Part shown: piece after piece, positions 1 to 8,701 of the stretch
Position numbering within the stretch: the stretch's first letter is position 1
Layout: each line of letters begins with the position of its first letter
NCBI GenBank assembly: GCA_040772845.1
Contig: JAXGXG010000001.1
Location: forward strand, 6,510,001-6,574,000
DNA length: 64,000 nt
Direction: 5' to 3'
DNA from: PWXP01 sp040772845
GTDB lineage: Bacteria; Planctomycetota; Planctomycetia; Pirellulales; Thermoguttaceae
Notes under the pieces: generated by a model
What the model was told of the DNA's origin: nothing
Databases searched by the model: none
The model's input: only the letters and a program-made list of their open reading frames with translations
Program-made: the position numbers and the translations under genes

Positions 1-698
1 AAGGGCGCGATTTGTGGTATCTGCCCAAGCCCCCAAAGCCAGATGTTCGTCGCGGGAAGCTTGTCATCTGCTCGACGCCGGGCATTCGCCTCGTGTTCTG
101 CGAACACCTTAACGGAGTCGCTCATCAGTTGGTTAAGCAGATCGCTTCCCGGACCGCGAGGATAATCGTTCTGGACCGTCTGGTCGGTCAGGTCGTGCGG
201 CGGCGTGGTGCGCGTGTCCATGGAAAAGGGAGCAGGCTCTTCGGCGCCGCGCACAACCAGGATGTTGCGATAGCTCACGCCGGGATGAAACTCGTACCGG
301 CCGGTTCCAACCTGCTCCTGCAGCGAATGAAGCAAGGCGGCCGCCTCTTCGCTGGAGATGTGGCCGGCCGTGAAGCTGCGCATCACCTGCTGTTCGATGG
401 TCACCAGATTGCATCGCACGGCCCAGTCGTCCGGGCCGAGAGCAATACCCTGCGCCGCGGCTTCCAGCGGCGCGCGGCCGGTATAGTGTTCGCGTGGGTT
501 GTACCCGAGCAGGCTGAGATTGGCCACATCGGATCCAGGCGGCATTCCGTCGGGGACGTTCTTTGCGCGACCGACCACTCCCTGGGCGGCGACGGCGTCC
601 ATGGCCGGAATCTGGGCGACTTCAAGGGGAGTACGCCCGCCGAGCGATTCGACCGGTTCATCGGCACAGCCGTCGGGGATGATAATTGCGTATTTCAT
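1..698 (-). CDS. apgM: Cofactor-independent phosphoglycerate mutase family protein (ApgM / proposed homoserine kinase), 3' end off window
   Basis: The gene starts at ATG 698 and runs off the left edge, leaving about 232 codons of a family usually near 400. The N-terminus reads MKYAIIIPDGCADEP, the metal-binding Asp motif of the alkaline-phosphatase-superfamily archaeal-type iPGM. GSDVANLSLLGYNP around residues 55-68 carries the expected phospho-acceptor Ser56. It lies 7 nt downstream of hom on the same strand, so it is probably co-transcribed. Members of this family that sit beside threonine genes have been proposed to replace homoserine kinase (ThrB); the context suggests that role here, but a glycolytic mutase is the alternative. 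Family call is firm; substrate is inference. The metal-binding residues of the C-terminal half lie outside the window. Confidence 0.85.
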   Translation of the reverse strand, partial: MKYAIIIPDGCADEPVESLGGRTPLEVAQIPAMDAVAAQGVVGRAKNVPDGMPPGSDVANLSLLGYNPREHYTGRAPLEAAAQGIALGPDDWAVRCNLVTIEQQVMRSFTAGHISSEEAAALLHSLQEQVGTGRYEFHPGVSYRNILVVRGAEEPAPFSMDTRTTPPHDLTDQTVQNDYPRGPGSDLLNQLMSDSVKVFAEHEANARRRADDKLPATNIWLWGLGQIPQIAP

Positions 699-705
699 GG
701 TTTCC

Positions 706-2007
706 TCAGTCGCGGACCCGCATTTGCACACTTCCGCCCTCGACGCAGGGCAGATGATCGATGGCTTCAATAGCCTTGCACAGGGCGCCGTCGGCGGCCG
801 AATGGGTCATGATGATCAGCGGGACGAACTCGTCGCCGTCTTCGGCCGCCTCGTGTTGAATGACCGAAGCGATCGATATCTCGTGTGAACCGAGAATGCC
901 GGCAATCTCGGCGAGGACCCCGGGGCGGTCGTTCACACGGAAGCGAAGGTAGTACCGACTTTGTGCATGTTCGGCGCTGCGCATCGTAACGGCCGGTTCA
1001 TTTCCGGATGACCAAAGTTGAAGGGTACGGAAAGTGATGGCCATCCGTCCCACGATGGTATCGATCAGATCGGCCACCACGGCCGAAGCGGTGGGCATCT
1101 GGCCGGCGCCTTGACCGTGGAAGAAGACGGGACCAACCGCATCTCCGATGACGCGGACGGCATTGAACGCGCCGCGGACTTCCGCCAGAGGCGACCCCTG
1201 CCGGACGAGTGTCGGCGAAACTCGCAATTCCAATCCGTTCTGTTCCAACTCGGCCGTGGCCAGCAGTTTGACACGATAGCCCAGCTCGCCTGCGTAATGA
1301 ATATCGGCCGGGTTCACCGCGTCAATCCCAACCCGGGGGATGTTGTGCCAGTTCACCTTGGCGCCATAAGCCAAGTGAGCCAGGATGGCCAGTTTCTGCG
1401 CGGCGTCGCTGCCGTTCACGTCGAGCGTTGGGTCGGCCTCGGCATAGCCGAGCCGCTGGGCTTCCGCGACACTCTCAGCGTACGAGGAGCCATGTTGCTC
1501 CATCTGGCTAAGGATGAAGTTGCTGGTGCCGTTGAGGATTCCCTGGATCGATTGAACCTGATTGGCCGTCAGGCACTCACTCATCGCGGCGATAATGGGA
1601 ATGCCGCCGGCCACCGAGGCCTCGAACGCAATCGATCGGCCCAGGGCACGGGCTCGATCGAACAGCTCGGGGCCGTGCTCGGCCAGCAAAGCCTTGTTCG
1701 CCGTCACCACATCCTTCCCCGCCTCCAGCACCCGGAGCATGATCGACCGCTCCGGTTCCAGTCCGCCGATCAACTGGACGACCGCGGTAATCTCGGGGTT
1801 CTCCAGGACACTTTCCAGCGAGTCGGTCAGCATCCCCTTCGGAAGGGTAGTGTTGCGCTTGCGACGTATGTCAGCATCGACGACCTGCACCAATTGCACA
1901 GGCCGGCCGGCGCGCCGACTGATCCGATCCGGGTGTTCCAGCAGTAGCCGGGCAACCCCGGAACCAATCGTCCCGAAACCAATCAGTGCAACCTTGGCAA
2001 CGTCCAT
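706..2007 (-). CDS. hom: Homoserine dehydrogenase
   Basis: NAD(P)H-dependent reduction of aspartate semialdehyde to homoserine, in the cytoplasmic threonine/methionine branch. The 433-residue product has the N-terminal Rossmann motif GFGTIGSG (about 10-17), the TANKALL segment with the catalytic-region Lys (about 102-108), the family motif ILNGTSNFIL (about 157-166), and a C-terminal ACT domain beginning near YYLRFRVNDRPGVLAEIAG. The ACT domain is the usual site of threonine feedback. The start is ATG 2007, preceded by GGGAG at 6-nt spacing; an upstream in-frame start at 2172 would add 55 basic, unconserved residues and is rejected. The apgM-like gene follows after 7 nt, which makes a two-gene unit likely. 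Confidence 0.95.
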   Translation of the reverse strand: MDVAKVALIGFGTIGSGVARLLLEHPDRISRRAGRPVQLVQVVDADIRRKRNTTLPKGMLTDSLESVLENPEITAVVQLIGGLEPERSIMLRVLEAGKDVVTANKALLAEHGPELFDRARALGRSIAFEASVAGGIPIIAAMSECLTANQVQSIQGILNGTSNFILSQMEQHGSSYAESVAEAQRLGYAEADPTLDVNGSDAAQKLAILAHLAYGAKVNWHNIPRVGIDAVNPADIHYAGELGYRVKLLATAELEQNGLELRVSPTLVRQGSPLAEVRGAFNAVRVIGDAVGPVFFHGQGAGQMPTASAVVADLIDTIVGRMAITFRTLQLWSSGNEPAVTMRSAEHAQSRYYLRFRVNDRPGVLAEIAGILGSHEISIASVIQHEAAEDGDEFVPLIIMTHSAADGALCKAIEAIDHLPCVEGGSVQMRVRD

Positions 2008-2264
2008 CGCATACTCCCGTGGTCCAGCCCAGCAAATGTAGGGGAATCCCATATAGTAAAGGCTCCGGCCCCCGCAAGTCAAGCGGCAGGGGGGCCGTAC
2101 GACGCGTTTTTCGCGCCGGCAGAGGCGGTACAGGCGAAATCTTTCGCGGACACGCTTGCGAAGTTCGCCCAACGCGGCATACTAAAGGGTTATTGAGGGC
2201 ATCCACCGCTGGATTGCTCCATCCCATGCAACTGAAACCCTTTGCGTTCGGCAAGGAGTGTCCT

Positions 2265-3323
2265 GTGGAAAAGACATCGCTGCAATTCTTCAAAAACCTG
2301 CTTGAAACGCCCAGCCCTTCCGGCTACGAGCAATCCATCCAAAAGGTGGTGCGCGAGTACCTTGCCGGGTTCGCGGATGATGTTCGGACGGACTTTCACG
2401 GAAACGTCATCGGGGCGCGCAATCCCGATGCCCCTGTTCGGCTGATGTTCGCCGGCCATTGCGACCAGATCGGGCTGATTGTGCAGCACATCGACGACGA
2501 CGGATTCCTGTACGTCGGGGCAATCGGGGGGTGGGACCCATTGATACTCATCGGTCAACGCATGCGGGTTTGGACGCGAACCGGCGATATTTTGGGCATC
2601 ATCGCACGGAAGCCGATCCATCTGCTGACCGATGAAGATCGCAAGAAGGTGCCGAAACTCAAGGACCTTTGGCTCGATATCGGAGCTGCGAACAAGGAAG
2701 AGGCGGCGAAACTGGTTCGGATCGGAGACGCGGTGACTCCGGAACTGGGGTATCACGAGGGTCTGAATCGCCGCGCAATCTCTCCCGCGATGGACGACAA
2801 GGCCGGCGCCTGGGTCGTCATCGAGGCCCTGCGCCGGATCGAGGCAAAGAGCTTGCAGTGCGGTGTCTTTGCCGTTTCGACGGTGCAGGAAGAGGTCGGT
2901 TTGCGTGGCGCCCGCACCAGCGCCTTCGGCATCGATCCGCACGTAGGAATTGCCGTCGACGTGACTCATGCGACCGATTGCCCCACCATCGAGAAGAAGG
3001 AAGAGGGAGAGGTCAGCTTGGGCAAGGGGCCTGTCATCGCTCGCGGCCCGAACATGAACCCCAAAGTCGTCGACCTGTTGATTGACTGTGCCGAAGCCGC
3101 CGATATCCCCTACCAGCTCGCCGCAGAAGGCCGTGCAACCGGCACCGATGCAAATGCAATTCAGGTGAATCGTGCAGGTGTCGCTACGGCCTTGGTCAGC
3201 ATTCCGAATCGATATATGCACAGTCCGGTGGAGATGATCTCGTTGGACGACATCGACCACGCTGCCAACCTGCTCGCCCGTTTCGCCGAAAAGGTGAGCG
3301 AGAAGGTGGATTTCGTGCCGTAA
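2265..3323 (+). CDS. M42 family metallopeptidase (glutamyl/tetrahedral aminopeptidase type)
   Basis: Cytosolic dinuclear-metal aminopeptidase that trims peptides from the N-terminus; M42 enzymes usually assemble as large tetrahedral dodecamers. The 352-residue product contains MFAGHCDQIG (first His ligand), SPAMDDKAG (bridging Asp), VSTVQEEVGLRGA (catalytic Glu pair), AVDVTHATD (Asp ligand) and the terminal ligand-bearing IPNRYMHSPVE. The start is GTG 2265 because AAGGAG lies 6 nt upstream; the in-frame ATG at 2229 lacks such a site. It is transcribed away from hom (257-nt divergent gap) and converges on the VWA operon. It could equally be annotated as an endoglucanase M or FrvX homologue, the same family. 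Confidence 0.93.
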   Translation: MEKTSLQFFKNLLETPSPSGYEQSIQKVVREYLAGFADDVRTDFHGNVIGARNPDAPVRLMFAGHCDQIGLIVQHIDDDGFLYVGAIGGWDPLILIGQRMRVWTRTGDILGIIARKPIHLLTDEDRKKVPKLKDLWLDIGAANKEEAAKLVRIGDAVTPELGYHEGLNRRAISPAMDDKAGAWVVIEALRRIEAKSLQCGVFAVSTVQEEVGLRGARTSAFGIDPHVGIAVDVTHATDCPTIEKKEEGEVSLGKGPVIARGPNMNPKVVDLLIDCAEAADIPYQLAAEGRATGTDANAIQVNRAGVATALVSIPNRYMHSPVEMISLDDIDHAANLLARFAEKVSEKVDFVP

Positions 3324-3408
3324 GCGGTGGATTCCGTCCGCGGAACGGGGCCAATAGCGTGAGGAACCGTAGCAGGGCGTCGATCAAGCGAACGGTCTGC
3401 TGTGAATG

Positions 3409-5664
3409 CTAAACCAGTCCCCACCGTTTCCGTAGGAACCATTCGGCGCTAAGCAGCCCGACCAGGGCGAGAAACATGGACCAGCGATCCCAGAGGGACT
3501 GCTTGGTTTCTCGCTCGACGAGCAATTCGTCGGTGTCGGCGGCGAGACGGCGGACCAGGGCCGGCAGTTCCTCGGGGGCAAGGGATTCACCGCCGGTCAA
3601 CGAGGCCAGGCTCTGCATGGTGGCGACGTCAGCGCCGGGATTGTCCAACTCGAGGTCCTGTTGAAGGACAAGAAAGCGGGCGCGCGCGGAGCCGAGCGGT
3701 TGGCCGTCGAATGTGGCCGTCACTTCGATGGCGTAGTCGCCGGGTGTCTTGGCATCGCGGATGGCGCCGTGCATTTCGGCATCTTGGCGCACCAGGTCGA
3801 GTGGTTGGGCCTTGCCGTCGGGCGTGAGAAGCCGCGTCTGGAATGTTGCGCCTTTGAGCGGTTCGCCCGTTGCGGCCTGGGCGCCCACGGTGAAGTCGAT
3901 GCGTTCGGCAGGCGCGAACTGGCGCCGTTCGATGCGAATCCACACATTTCCTTCAATCGATTCGTCCATTTTGGCGAGCCAGAGGATGATCTGACGCCAG
4001 AATCGCTTGTGTTCGGTGTCGTGACCATGCATCCACCATCGCCAGGTGCTGTCGCCGGCAAAGGCCATGACACGGCCGGCGCCGTAGGTATGTGCGACGA
4101 GCAGGGGGGAATCGCCGGCGGCGGCCAACTCGATGGCTCCCGGTGCGAGTCGGCTTCGAGTGAACTTGTTGGCGCCTTCCAGTGGCGGCAGCTTGGACCA
4201 TGCGGCTTGATTCGCTCGCCGATCGGCCGAAAGCAACAGGGCGAAATGGCCTAGTCCGAGCGGTGTCGGCATCATCTGAAGCGGGCCGGCAAGGTGTGCG
4301 TCCTGCCGAATCGGCGCATCGAATTGCTGCCGGGCAAAACGGTCCATGCCCACCGGTAGCACCTGCGCCAGGGGCGTTGTGGCGTAACCGCCGGGCGCGA
4401 AGCTGTGGAAACCGCCCAACATGATCAAGCCCGTGCCGCGACGTACGCTATCGGCCAACTGATTCATTTCGGCTTCGGTAAAGGCAGTCGAATCCAGATC
4501 GCCCAGAATGATCACCTGGTACCTGCCTGGCCTCAGACGCTCTGCCAAATCGCCGGGGCGCGTCTCCGGACGCTGCGCGTCGATCCGGACGTAGTCCACC
4601 TGGATGTCCGGCGATGCATCGAGCGCGCGGCGGATGAATCGTTGTTCGACGCGTAATGCTCCCTCCAGGTAAAGAACGCTCAATCCGCCGGGCAGTACAT
4701 TGATGAATGTGCTGCGCTGGTTGTTCGTCGTCACCAGTTCGCCGGGTTGCGGCGGCGCGTCGAGAGTCAGTTTGTATTCGCCCGGCAATTGCGGGGAGAA
4801 GTCGAGTTCAACTGGCAGAAGCTGGCCGCTGGTGGTGACCTGCAAATCCTGCTGGGCCACAACCTCCATCTTGCCCGGTTCTTTTTCGAACAGCAGTCGT
4901 ACAGGGAGCGTGCGATTGACGTAGCCGTCGGCCCGGACCTCGCCGCGGACGACCAGGCGGTTCTTGACGAAGACGGTGGGACTGGTCAGCAGTTTCGTGA
5001 CCGCGACGTCTTGTGCCTGGCCCAGGCCTCGCGACTGGCCGAAGGGAAACGTATACATGGGATAGCCGAGGCGGCGGAGGGCGGCGGCAGCCATTTGCGG
5101 CGGCGTATCGAATGGCGGATAGGCGCGCTGGGCGCCGTCGCTCAGCAGCAGGACGCCCAGGAGCCGTTTGCCGGCCTCTTGCCGCAGCACTTCTTCCAGG
5201 GCTGCGCCGAGCGCCGTTTCCTTCCCCTGCGGTTCCGCCGGCAACGGGAGGTCGCCTTCGTCCGTATTGAGCCGCTGCGTGACGCGGTCGAAGGCATAGG
5301 CTCGTAATTCAAACTCGCGCGCAATCTGGCGCAAGTCGTCTCCGGCGGCGGCGACGGCTTCGGTCAGGGCAGACCAACGCGACTTGCCCTGCAGCATGTC
5401 CCGCACCGACATGCTGCGCGATTGGTCGACAAGCACGACAAGCGTGGCCGCCTGCCGGCTCGTCTCCGTATAGACGAACGTGGGCCGAAGCATCAGGGCA
5501 AGTATCAGTGCAATCACGCCTGCACGAAGAGCCAGCAACCCGATCTGCCGCCAGCGATTGATCTGGCCCGCCTTCGTTCGGACCAGCAGCAGCGCAATGA
5601 GCACTGCGGCCGCCGCGAAGACGAGCAGGTAGCTGTCGGCGATGGGATTGAAGGTCAGTCGCAT
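3409..5664 (-). CDS. VWA domain and GATase1-like membrane protein, last gene of the moxR operon
   Basis: 751 residues. Two N-terminal membrane helices (about 11-27 and 42-60) are followed by a von Willebrand A domain with a complete MIDAS start LVVLVDQSRSMS (DxSxS) near residue 75. A periplasmic glutamine-amidotransferase-like region follows (about 340-560, YLEGALRVEQRFIRRAL through LIMLGGFHSFAPGG), then a beta-sandwich region and a C-terminal helix ending in basic residues. Such proteins accompany MoxR ATPases and DUF58 proteins and are thought to act in envelope assembly or stress complexes, but no activity is established. The start ATG shares one nucleotide with the stop of the upstream gene (TGATG), showing translational coupling. 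Confidence 0.85.
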   Translation of the reverse strand: MRLTFNPIADSYLLVFAAAAVLIALLLVRTKAGQINRWRQIGLLALRAGVIALILALMLRPTFVYTETSRQAATLVVLVDQSRSMSVRDMLQGKSRWSALTEAVAAAGDDLRQIAREFELRAYAFDRVTQRLNTDEGDLPLPAEPQGKETALGAALEEVLRQEAGKRLLGVLLLSDGAQRAYPPFDTPPQMAAAALRRLGYPMYTFPFGQSRGLGQAQDVAVTKLLTSPTVFVKNRLVVRGEVRADGYVNRTLPVRLLFEKEPGKMEVVAQQDLQVTTSGQLLPVELDFSPQLPGEYKLTLDAPPQPGELVTTNNQRSTFINVLPGGLSVLYLEGALRVEQRFIRRALDASPDIQVDYVRIDAQRPETRPGDLAERLRPGRYQVIILGDLDSTAFTEAEMNQLADSVRRGTGLIMLGGFHSFAPGGYATTPLAQVLPVGMDRFARQQFDAPIRQDAHLAGPLQMMPTPLGLGHFALLLSADRRANQAAWSKLPPLEGANKFTRSRLAPGAIELAAAGDSPLLVAHTYGAGRVMAFAGDSTWRWWMHGHDTEHKRFWRQIILWLAKMDESIEGNVWIRIERRQFAPAERIDFTVGAQAATGEPLKGATFQTRLLTPDGKAQPLDLVRQDAEMHGAIRDAKTPGDYAIEVTATFDGQPLGSARARFLVLQQDLELDNPGADVATMQSLASLTGGESLAPEELPALVRRLAADTDELLVERETKQSLWDRWSMFLALVGLLSAEWFLRKRWGLV

Positions 5665-7793
5665 CAGTTTCCGTAGAACCGATTGGAGACGAGATGTTCT
5701 GCGCCCAGTACGACAACCAGGATGAGCAGTAGCGGTGCGAACAGCTCGCGGCCGACGCGGGCTTCGCGCTGCTTGCCTTCGAGCTGTTTCCGATCGCGGG
5801 CCAGTTGGAACGGGATTAGGCCGAAAACTTGCTTGAGCTGCTCCTGGTCGGTGCGGGCCAGTTCCGTTTGTCGCCGGGCCAGATTGACGCTGAACCCTCG
5901 ATGAAACCCTTCGCGCCCGCCTGCCTCAACCCGGTAGTTGCCCGGCTCGTCCGTTGCGCTGACCAACAGCAGGTTTCGGTTCAGGTCGGGCGTAACAGGT
6001 AGTTTCAGTCCGTCGGGGGTGCTGAGTGTGTAGCTTGGGCGCCGGTGTGCAGGGTCGAGCCGGATTGCGGCCGTCTGCCCGGCCGTGTAGTTCAATTGTT
6101 CTTCGCTGCTGCCTACCAGATAGGCGGCCAGTTGGTTTGCAAGGATCAGGAAGGGCCAGGCTTCGCCTACGGGCAGCAGGTTCCAGGCATCGCGCCGGGG
6201 GCGGTCGGAAACGGGAGTGGTCATGGTCAATGCGCGGCCGCTGCCGATCGGGCGTTCGACGATGGCAGGCGCGCCGTCGTTGTAGGGCATAATCACACTT
6301 GCACCCGCGGCAAACGCACCGAGTTGCCAGTAGCGAAAAACGGGAAACTCGGACCAGGGAACGGCATCGGCCTGGCTTCGGAAGGCGGCGGTTACCGGAT
6401 GCTGGTAGTCGGCCGGGGCAAGGTGCGTATCACCCTCCGGGCGCCTCGCCTGACGCAAGAGTGGGGCAGGCAGCACCGCCTGTGCTTGCGGTTCGTTGAA
6501 CGATTCGATCTCGGTCGCATTGCGGCCCAGGAAGACGGCGACGCCCCGCCCTTCCGAGGCGAAGTCGGCCAGGCGTTTCCACGTGGCCTGCTCCAAAGGC
6601 GTGGGGTCCAGCAGGCAGACGGCGGAGAAATCGCCGCCCAGCCGGCCCGGAAGCTCCGCAAGTGAAACCACTTCGCATTGGAATCGGGATTGCCCTCGCT
6701 TGCGGAAGACGCTGGGCGAAAGTGCTTCGGTCAGGTAAAGGGCATAGGCGTCGGCCGGATCGGGCGCCGCCATGAGGATGCGCCAAGGCGGCTGCACCTC
6801 GATACTGAAATACCGCACATCGTCCACGGCCAGTGCATCTTGGCCGGCAATACGGACCTCGCCCTGATGCAGGCCCACTTCAAGCCCGGCCAACCGGAAC
6901 TCTACCTGCTGCGATTGATCGGTCTCCACGCTTACCGTCTGTTGATTGCGGCGTTGCCGGTTGCCGTCCGGATCGGTCATAATCAGTTCGAGGGTTCGCT
7001 CGCCGCCGGCGCCGGCGCCCTCCAATGCCGTTTCCACCTGCAAGGCGCCGTGACTCGAAAGAACCTGCGACGAAAGCCGCAATTCCGCCAGCGAATAGTC
7101 CTCGGGGTTTTCAACGCCCACGTCGATCAGGTAGACGGCGACTCCGGGAACGTCGGTCATGCGGTTGTGCAGTCGAGCCGCCTCATCGTCGGGCCAGGCG
7201 GCACGGCTGAGGTCGGTGAAGACATAGACCTCGCGACTGGGCAGTTCGCTCTCGGCCAACAGTCGCATGGCCTCCTCGATCACCATGGGCAGTGGCTGGG
7301 AATTGGCAATTGGGGCCAGGCGCCGGATGCGATTGCGCGCCGAGCCCAAATCGACCTCGAAGGCCGTAGGCCCCAGTCGCGTATCGAGTACGGCGATTTC
7401 ACTGTTGCGCGGCAACTGTCCGAGCAGCCAGAGACCGAACTCCTGGGCCGCTTCCAGCCGCGTGCGGTTCTCTGCCCGATATTGCATGCGCGGCGCGGCG
7501 TCGAATACCAGGGCGGCGGCGACCGGGGCCTCCTGACTGCCTGCCGCTCCGGCCCAGCGAACGGTCGGACGCGCCAAAGCAAACGCCAGCAGGACGATCA
7601 CTGCCGCCCGCAACAGAAGCAACAGCAGGTGCCGCAATCGAAGGCGTCGCTGATTCGTCTCGTGCCGCCGTGCTACGAACCGCAATGCCGGAAACTCCAG
7701 CCGCGTCGGCTTCTGCCGCATGACCAGATGCAGCACAATCGGCACGGCGACCAGAAGCGTTCCGGCGAGTAGGGCAGGCGTTACAAAGGTCAT
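5664..7793 (-). CDS. BatA-domain (aerotolerance regulator N-terminal) VWA-like membrane protein
   Basis: 709 residues. The N-terminus has the two-anchor BatA arrangement: a helix (about 8-24), the conserved loop LVMRQKPTRLEFPALRF, a basic stretch, and a second helix rich in Leu ending FALARP. A VWA-like domain follows, but its MIDAS reads FDAAPRM instead of DxSxS, so metal-dependent binding is probably lost. The middle contains an Ig-like and a GATase-like region, and the protein ends in a helix (LLLILVVVLGAEHL). The layout parallels the downstream gene, suggesting the two derive from a common ancestor and form a pair in the membrane. It follows the DUF58 gene after 9 nt. Function unproved. 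Confidence 0.82.
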   Translation of the reverse strand: MTFVTPALLAGTLLVAVPIVLHLVMRQKPTRLEFPALRFVARRHETNQRRLRLRHLLLLLLRAAVIVLLAFALARPTVRWAGAAGSQEAPVAAALVFDAAPRMQYRAENRTRLEAAQEFGLWLLGQLPRNSEIAVLDTRLGPTAFEVDLGSARNRIRRLAPIANSQPLPMVIEEAMRLLAESELPSREVYVFTDLSRAAWPDDEAARLHNRMTDVPGVAVYLIDVGVENPEDYSLAELRLSSQVLSSHGALQVETALEGAGAGGERTLELIMTDPDGNRQRRNQQTVSVETDQSQQVEFRLAGLEVGLHQGEVRIAGQDALAVDDVRYFSIEVQPPWRILMAAPDPADAYALYLTEALSPSVFRKRGQSRFQCEVVSLAELPGRLGGDFSAVCLLDPTPLEQATWKRLADFASEGRGVAVFLGRNATEIESFNEPQAQAVLPAPLLRQARRPEGDTHLAPADYQHPVTAAFRSQADAVPWSEFPVFRYWQLGAFAAGASVIMPYNDGAPAIVERPIGSGRALTMTTPVSDRPRRDAWNLLPVGEAWPFLILANQLAAYLVGSSEEQLNYTAGQTAAIRLDPAHRRPSYTLSTPDGLKLPVTPDLNRNLLLVSATDEPGNYRVEAGGREGFHRGFSVNLARRQTELARTDQEQLKQVFGLIPFQLARDRKQLEGKQREARVGRELFAPLLLILVVVLGAEHLVSNRFYGN

Positions 7794-7802
7794 ACTCTCA
7801 GT

Positions 7803-8699
7803 CTACCCCCGGGCGCTTCGATTTGCCAAGTATTCCAGCAGCGCGCGATCGAACTGCATGCTCGTGTCCAACGCAACGTAGTCGATCTTCGCCTGCACGC
7901 ATTCCCGGCGGAAACGATCCCGGAACGCTTCGACTTCGGCCAGGTAGTCGCGCCGGAAGCCGTCGGCGTCGATGGTCAGCAGGCGATGGTCTTCCGGGTC
8001 TTCGAGTTCCACCATGCCGTCGAACGGGAATCGAACCTCGGCCTCGTCGAGAATGTGGAACAGAATGACGTCGTGCCCGCCGTGCCGCAGCCGGTAGAGT
8101 GATTCCAGAATGGCGTCGGGATCACCCAGCAGGTCGCTGAATACCATGACGAGGCTTGCATGTTTCAGCAGGGCCGCTACCTGGATAAGACTGGCGGCAA
8201 TATCGGTTTCCCCTTCCGGCTTCAGCTTCGCCAGCAGTGAGAGCAAATCGCCCAGGTGCGAACGGCGCGACTTGGGCGCCAGGCTGTTACGCAGTCGCCG
8301 GTCGAAGGTGAGCAGGCCTACCGGGTCCTGCTGGTGGATCATCAGATAGGCCAACGCGGCGGCAAGGCAGATCGAGTAGTCGAACTTCGTCAGTTCCTGG
8401 CGATAGGTGTAGCCCATCGACCGGCTCAGATCCATGACCAGGTAGCCGGTAATGTTCGTTTCCGCCTCGAACTTCTTGACATAGTATTTGTCGGTCTTGG
8501 CATAGACGAGCCAATCGATGTCCTTCGGATCGTCGCCATGGGAGTAGCGGCGGTGTTCGCTGAACTCGACCGAGAACCCGTGGAATGGACTCGCATGCAA
8601 TCCCTGCAGGAACCCTTTCACGATGAATTGCGCGCGCAGATCGAGCCGTTTGATCTGGTTGACGACTTCGGGCTTCAGGTAGCGTTCTGCGGTCGACAT
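7803..8699 (-). CDS. DUF58 domain-containing protein
   Basis: 298-residue soluble protein. It starts RYLKPEVVNQIKRLDLRAQFIVKGF and carries the DUF58 signature HRRYSHGDDPKDIDWLVYAK near residues 49-68. A VWA-like fold follows, with the metal-site motif MDLSRSMGY around residue 92. DUF58 proteins are encoded with MoxR ATPases throughout bacteria and are taken to be their VWA partners, by analogy with the AAA/VWA pairs used for metal insertion and complex remodelling. ATG 8699 lies 2 nt after the moxR stop, so the genes are co-transcribed and probably coupled. The substrate is unknown. Confidence 0.9.
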   Translation of the reverse strand: MSTAERYLKPEVVNQIKRLDLRAQFIVKGFLQGLHASPFHGFSVEFSEHRRYSHGDDPKDIDWLVYAKTDKYYVKKFEAETNITGYLVMDLSRSMGYTYRQELTKFDYSICLAAALAYLMIHQQDPVGLLTFDRRLRNSLAPKSRRSHLGDLLSLLAKLKPEGETDIAASLIQVAALLKHASLVMVFSDLLGDPDAILESLYRLRHGGHDVILFHILDEAEVRFPFDGMVELEDPEDHRLLTIDADGFRRDYLAEVEAFRDRFRRECVQAKIDYVALDTSMQFDRALLEYLANRSARG

Positions 8700-8701
8700 G
8701 G

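Noticed and set aside
12..773. Plus-strand 253-codon open frame at the left edge
   Set aside because: It is antisense to the apgM-like gene, whose minus-strand frame shows clear iPGM motifs; the plus product has no recognisable features.
2229..2264. ATG start 12 codons upstream of the M42 GTG
   Set aside because: The GTG at 2265 has a perfectly spaced AAGGAG and gives the family N-terminus; the ATG has no ribosome site.
3324..3408. Terminator between the M42 gene and the VWA gene
   Set aside because: A 5-bp stem (TTCCG/CGGAA near 3339-3352) is too short and lacks a T-run.
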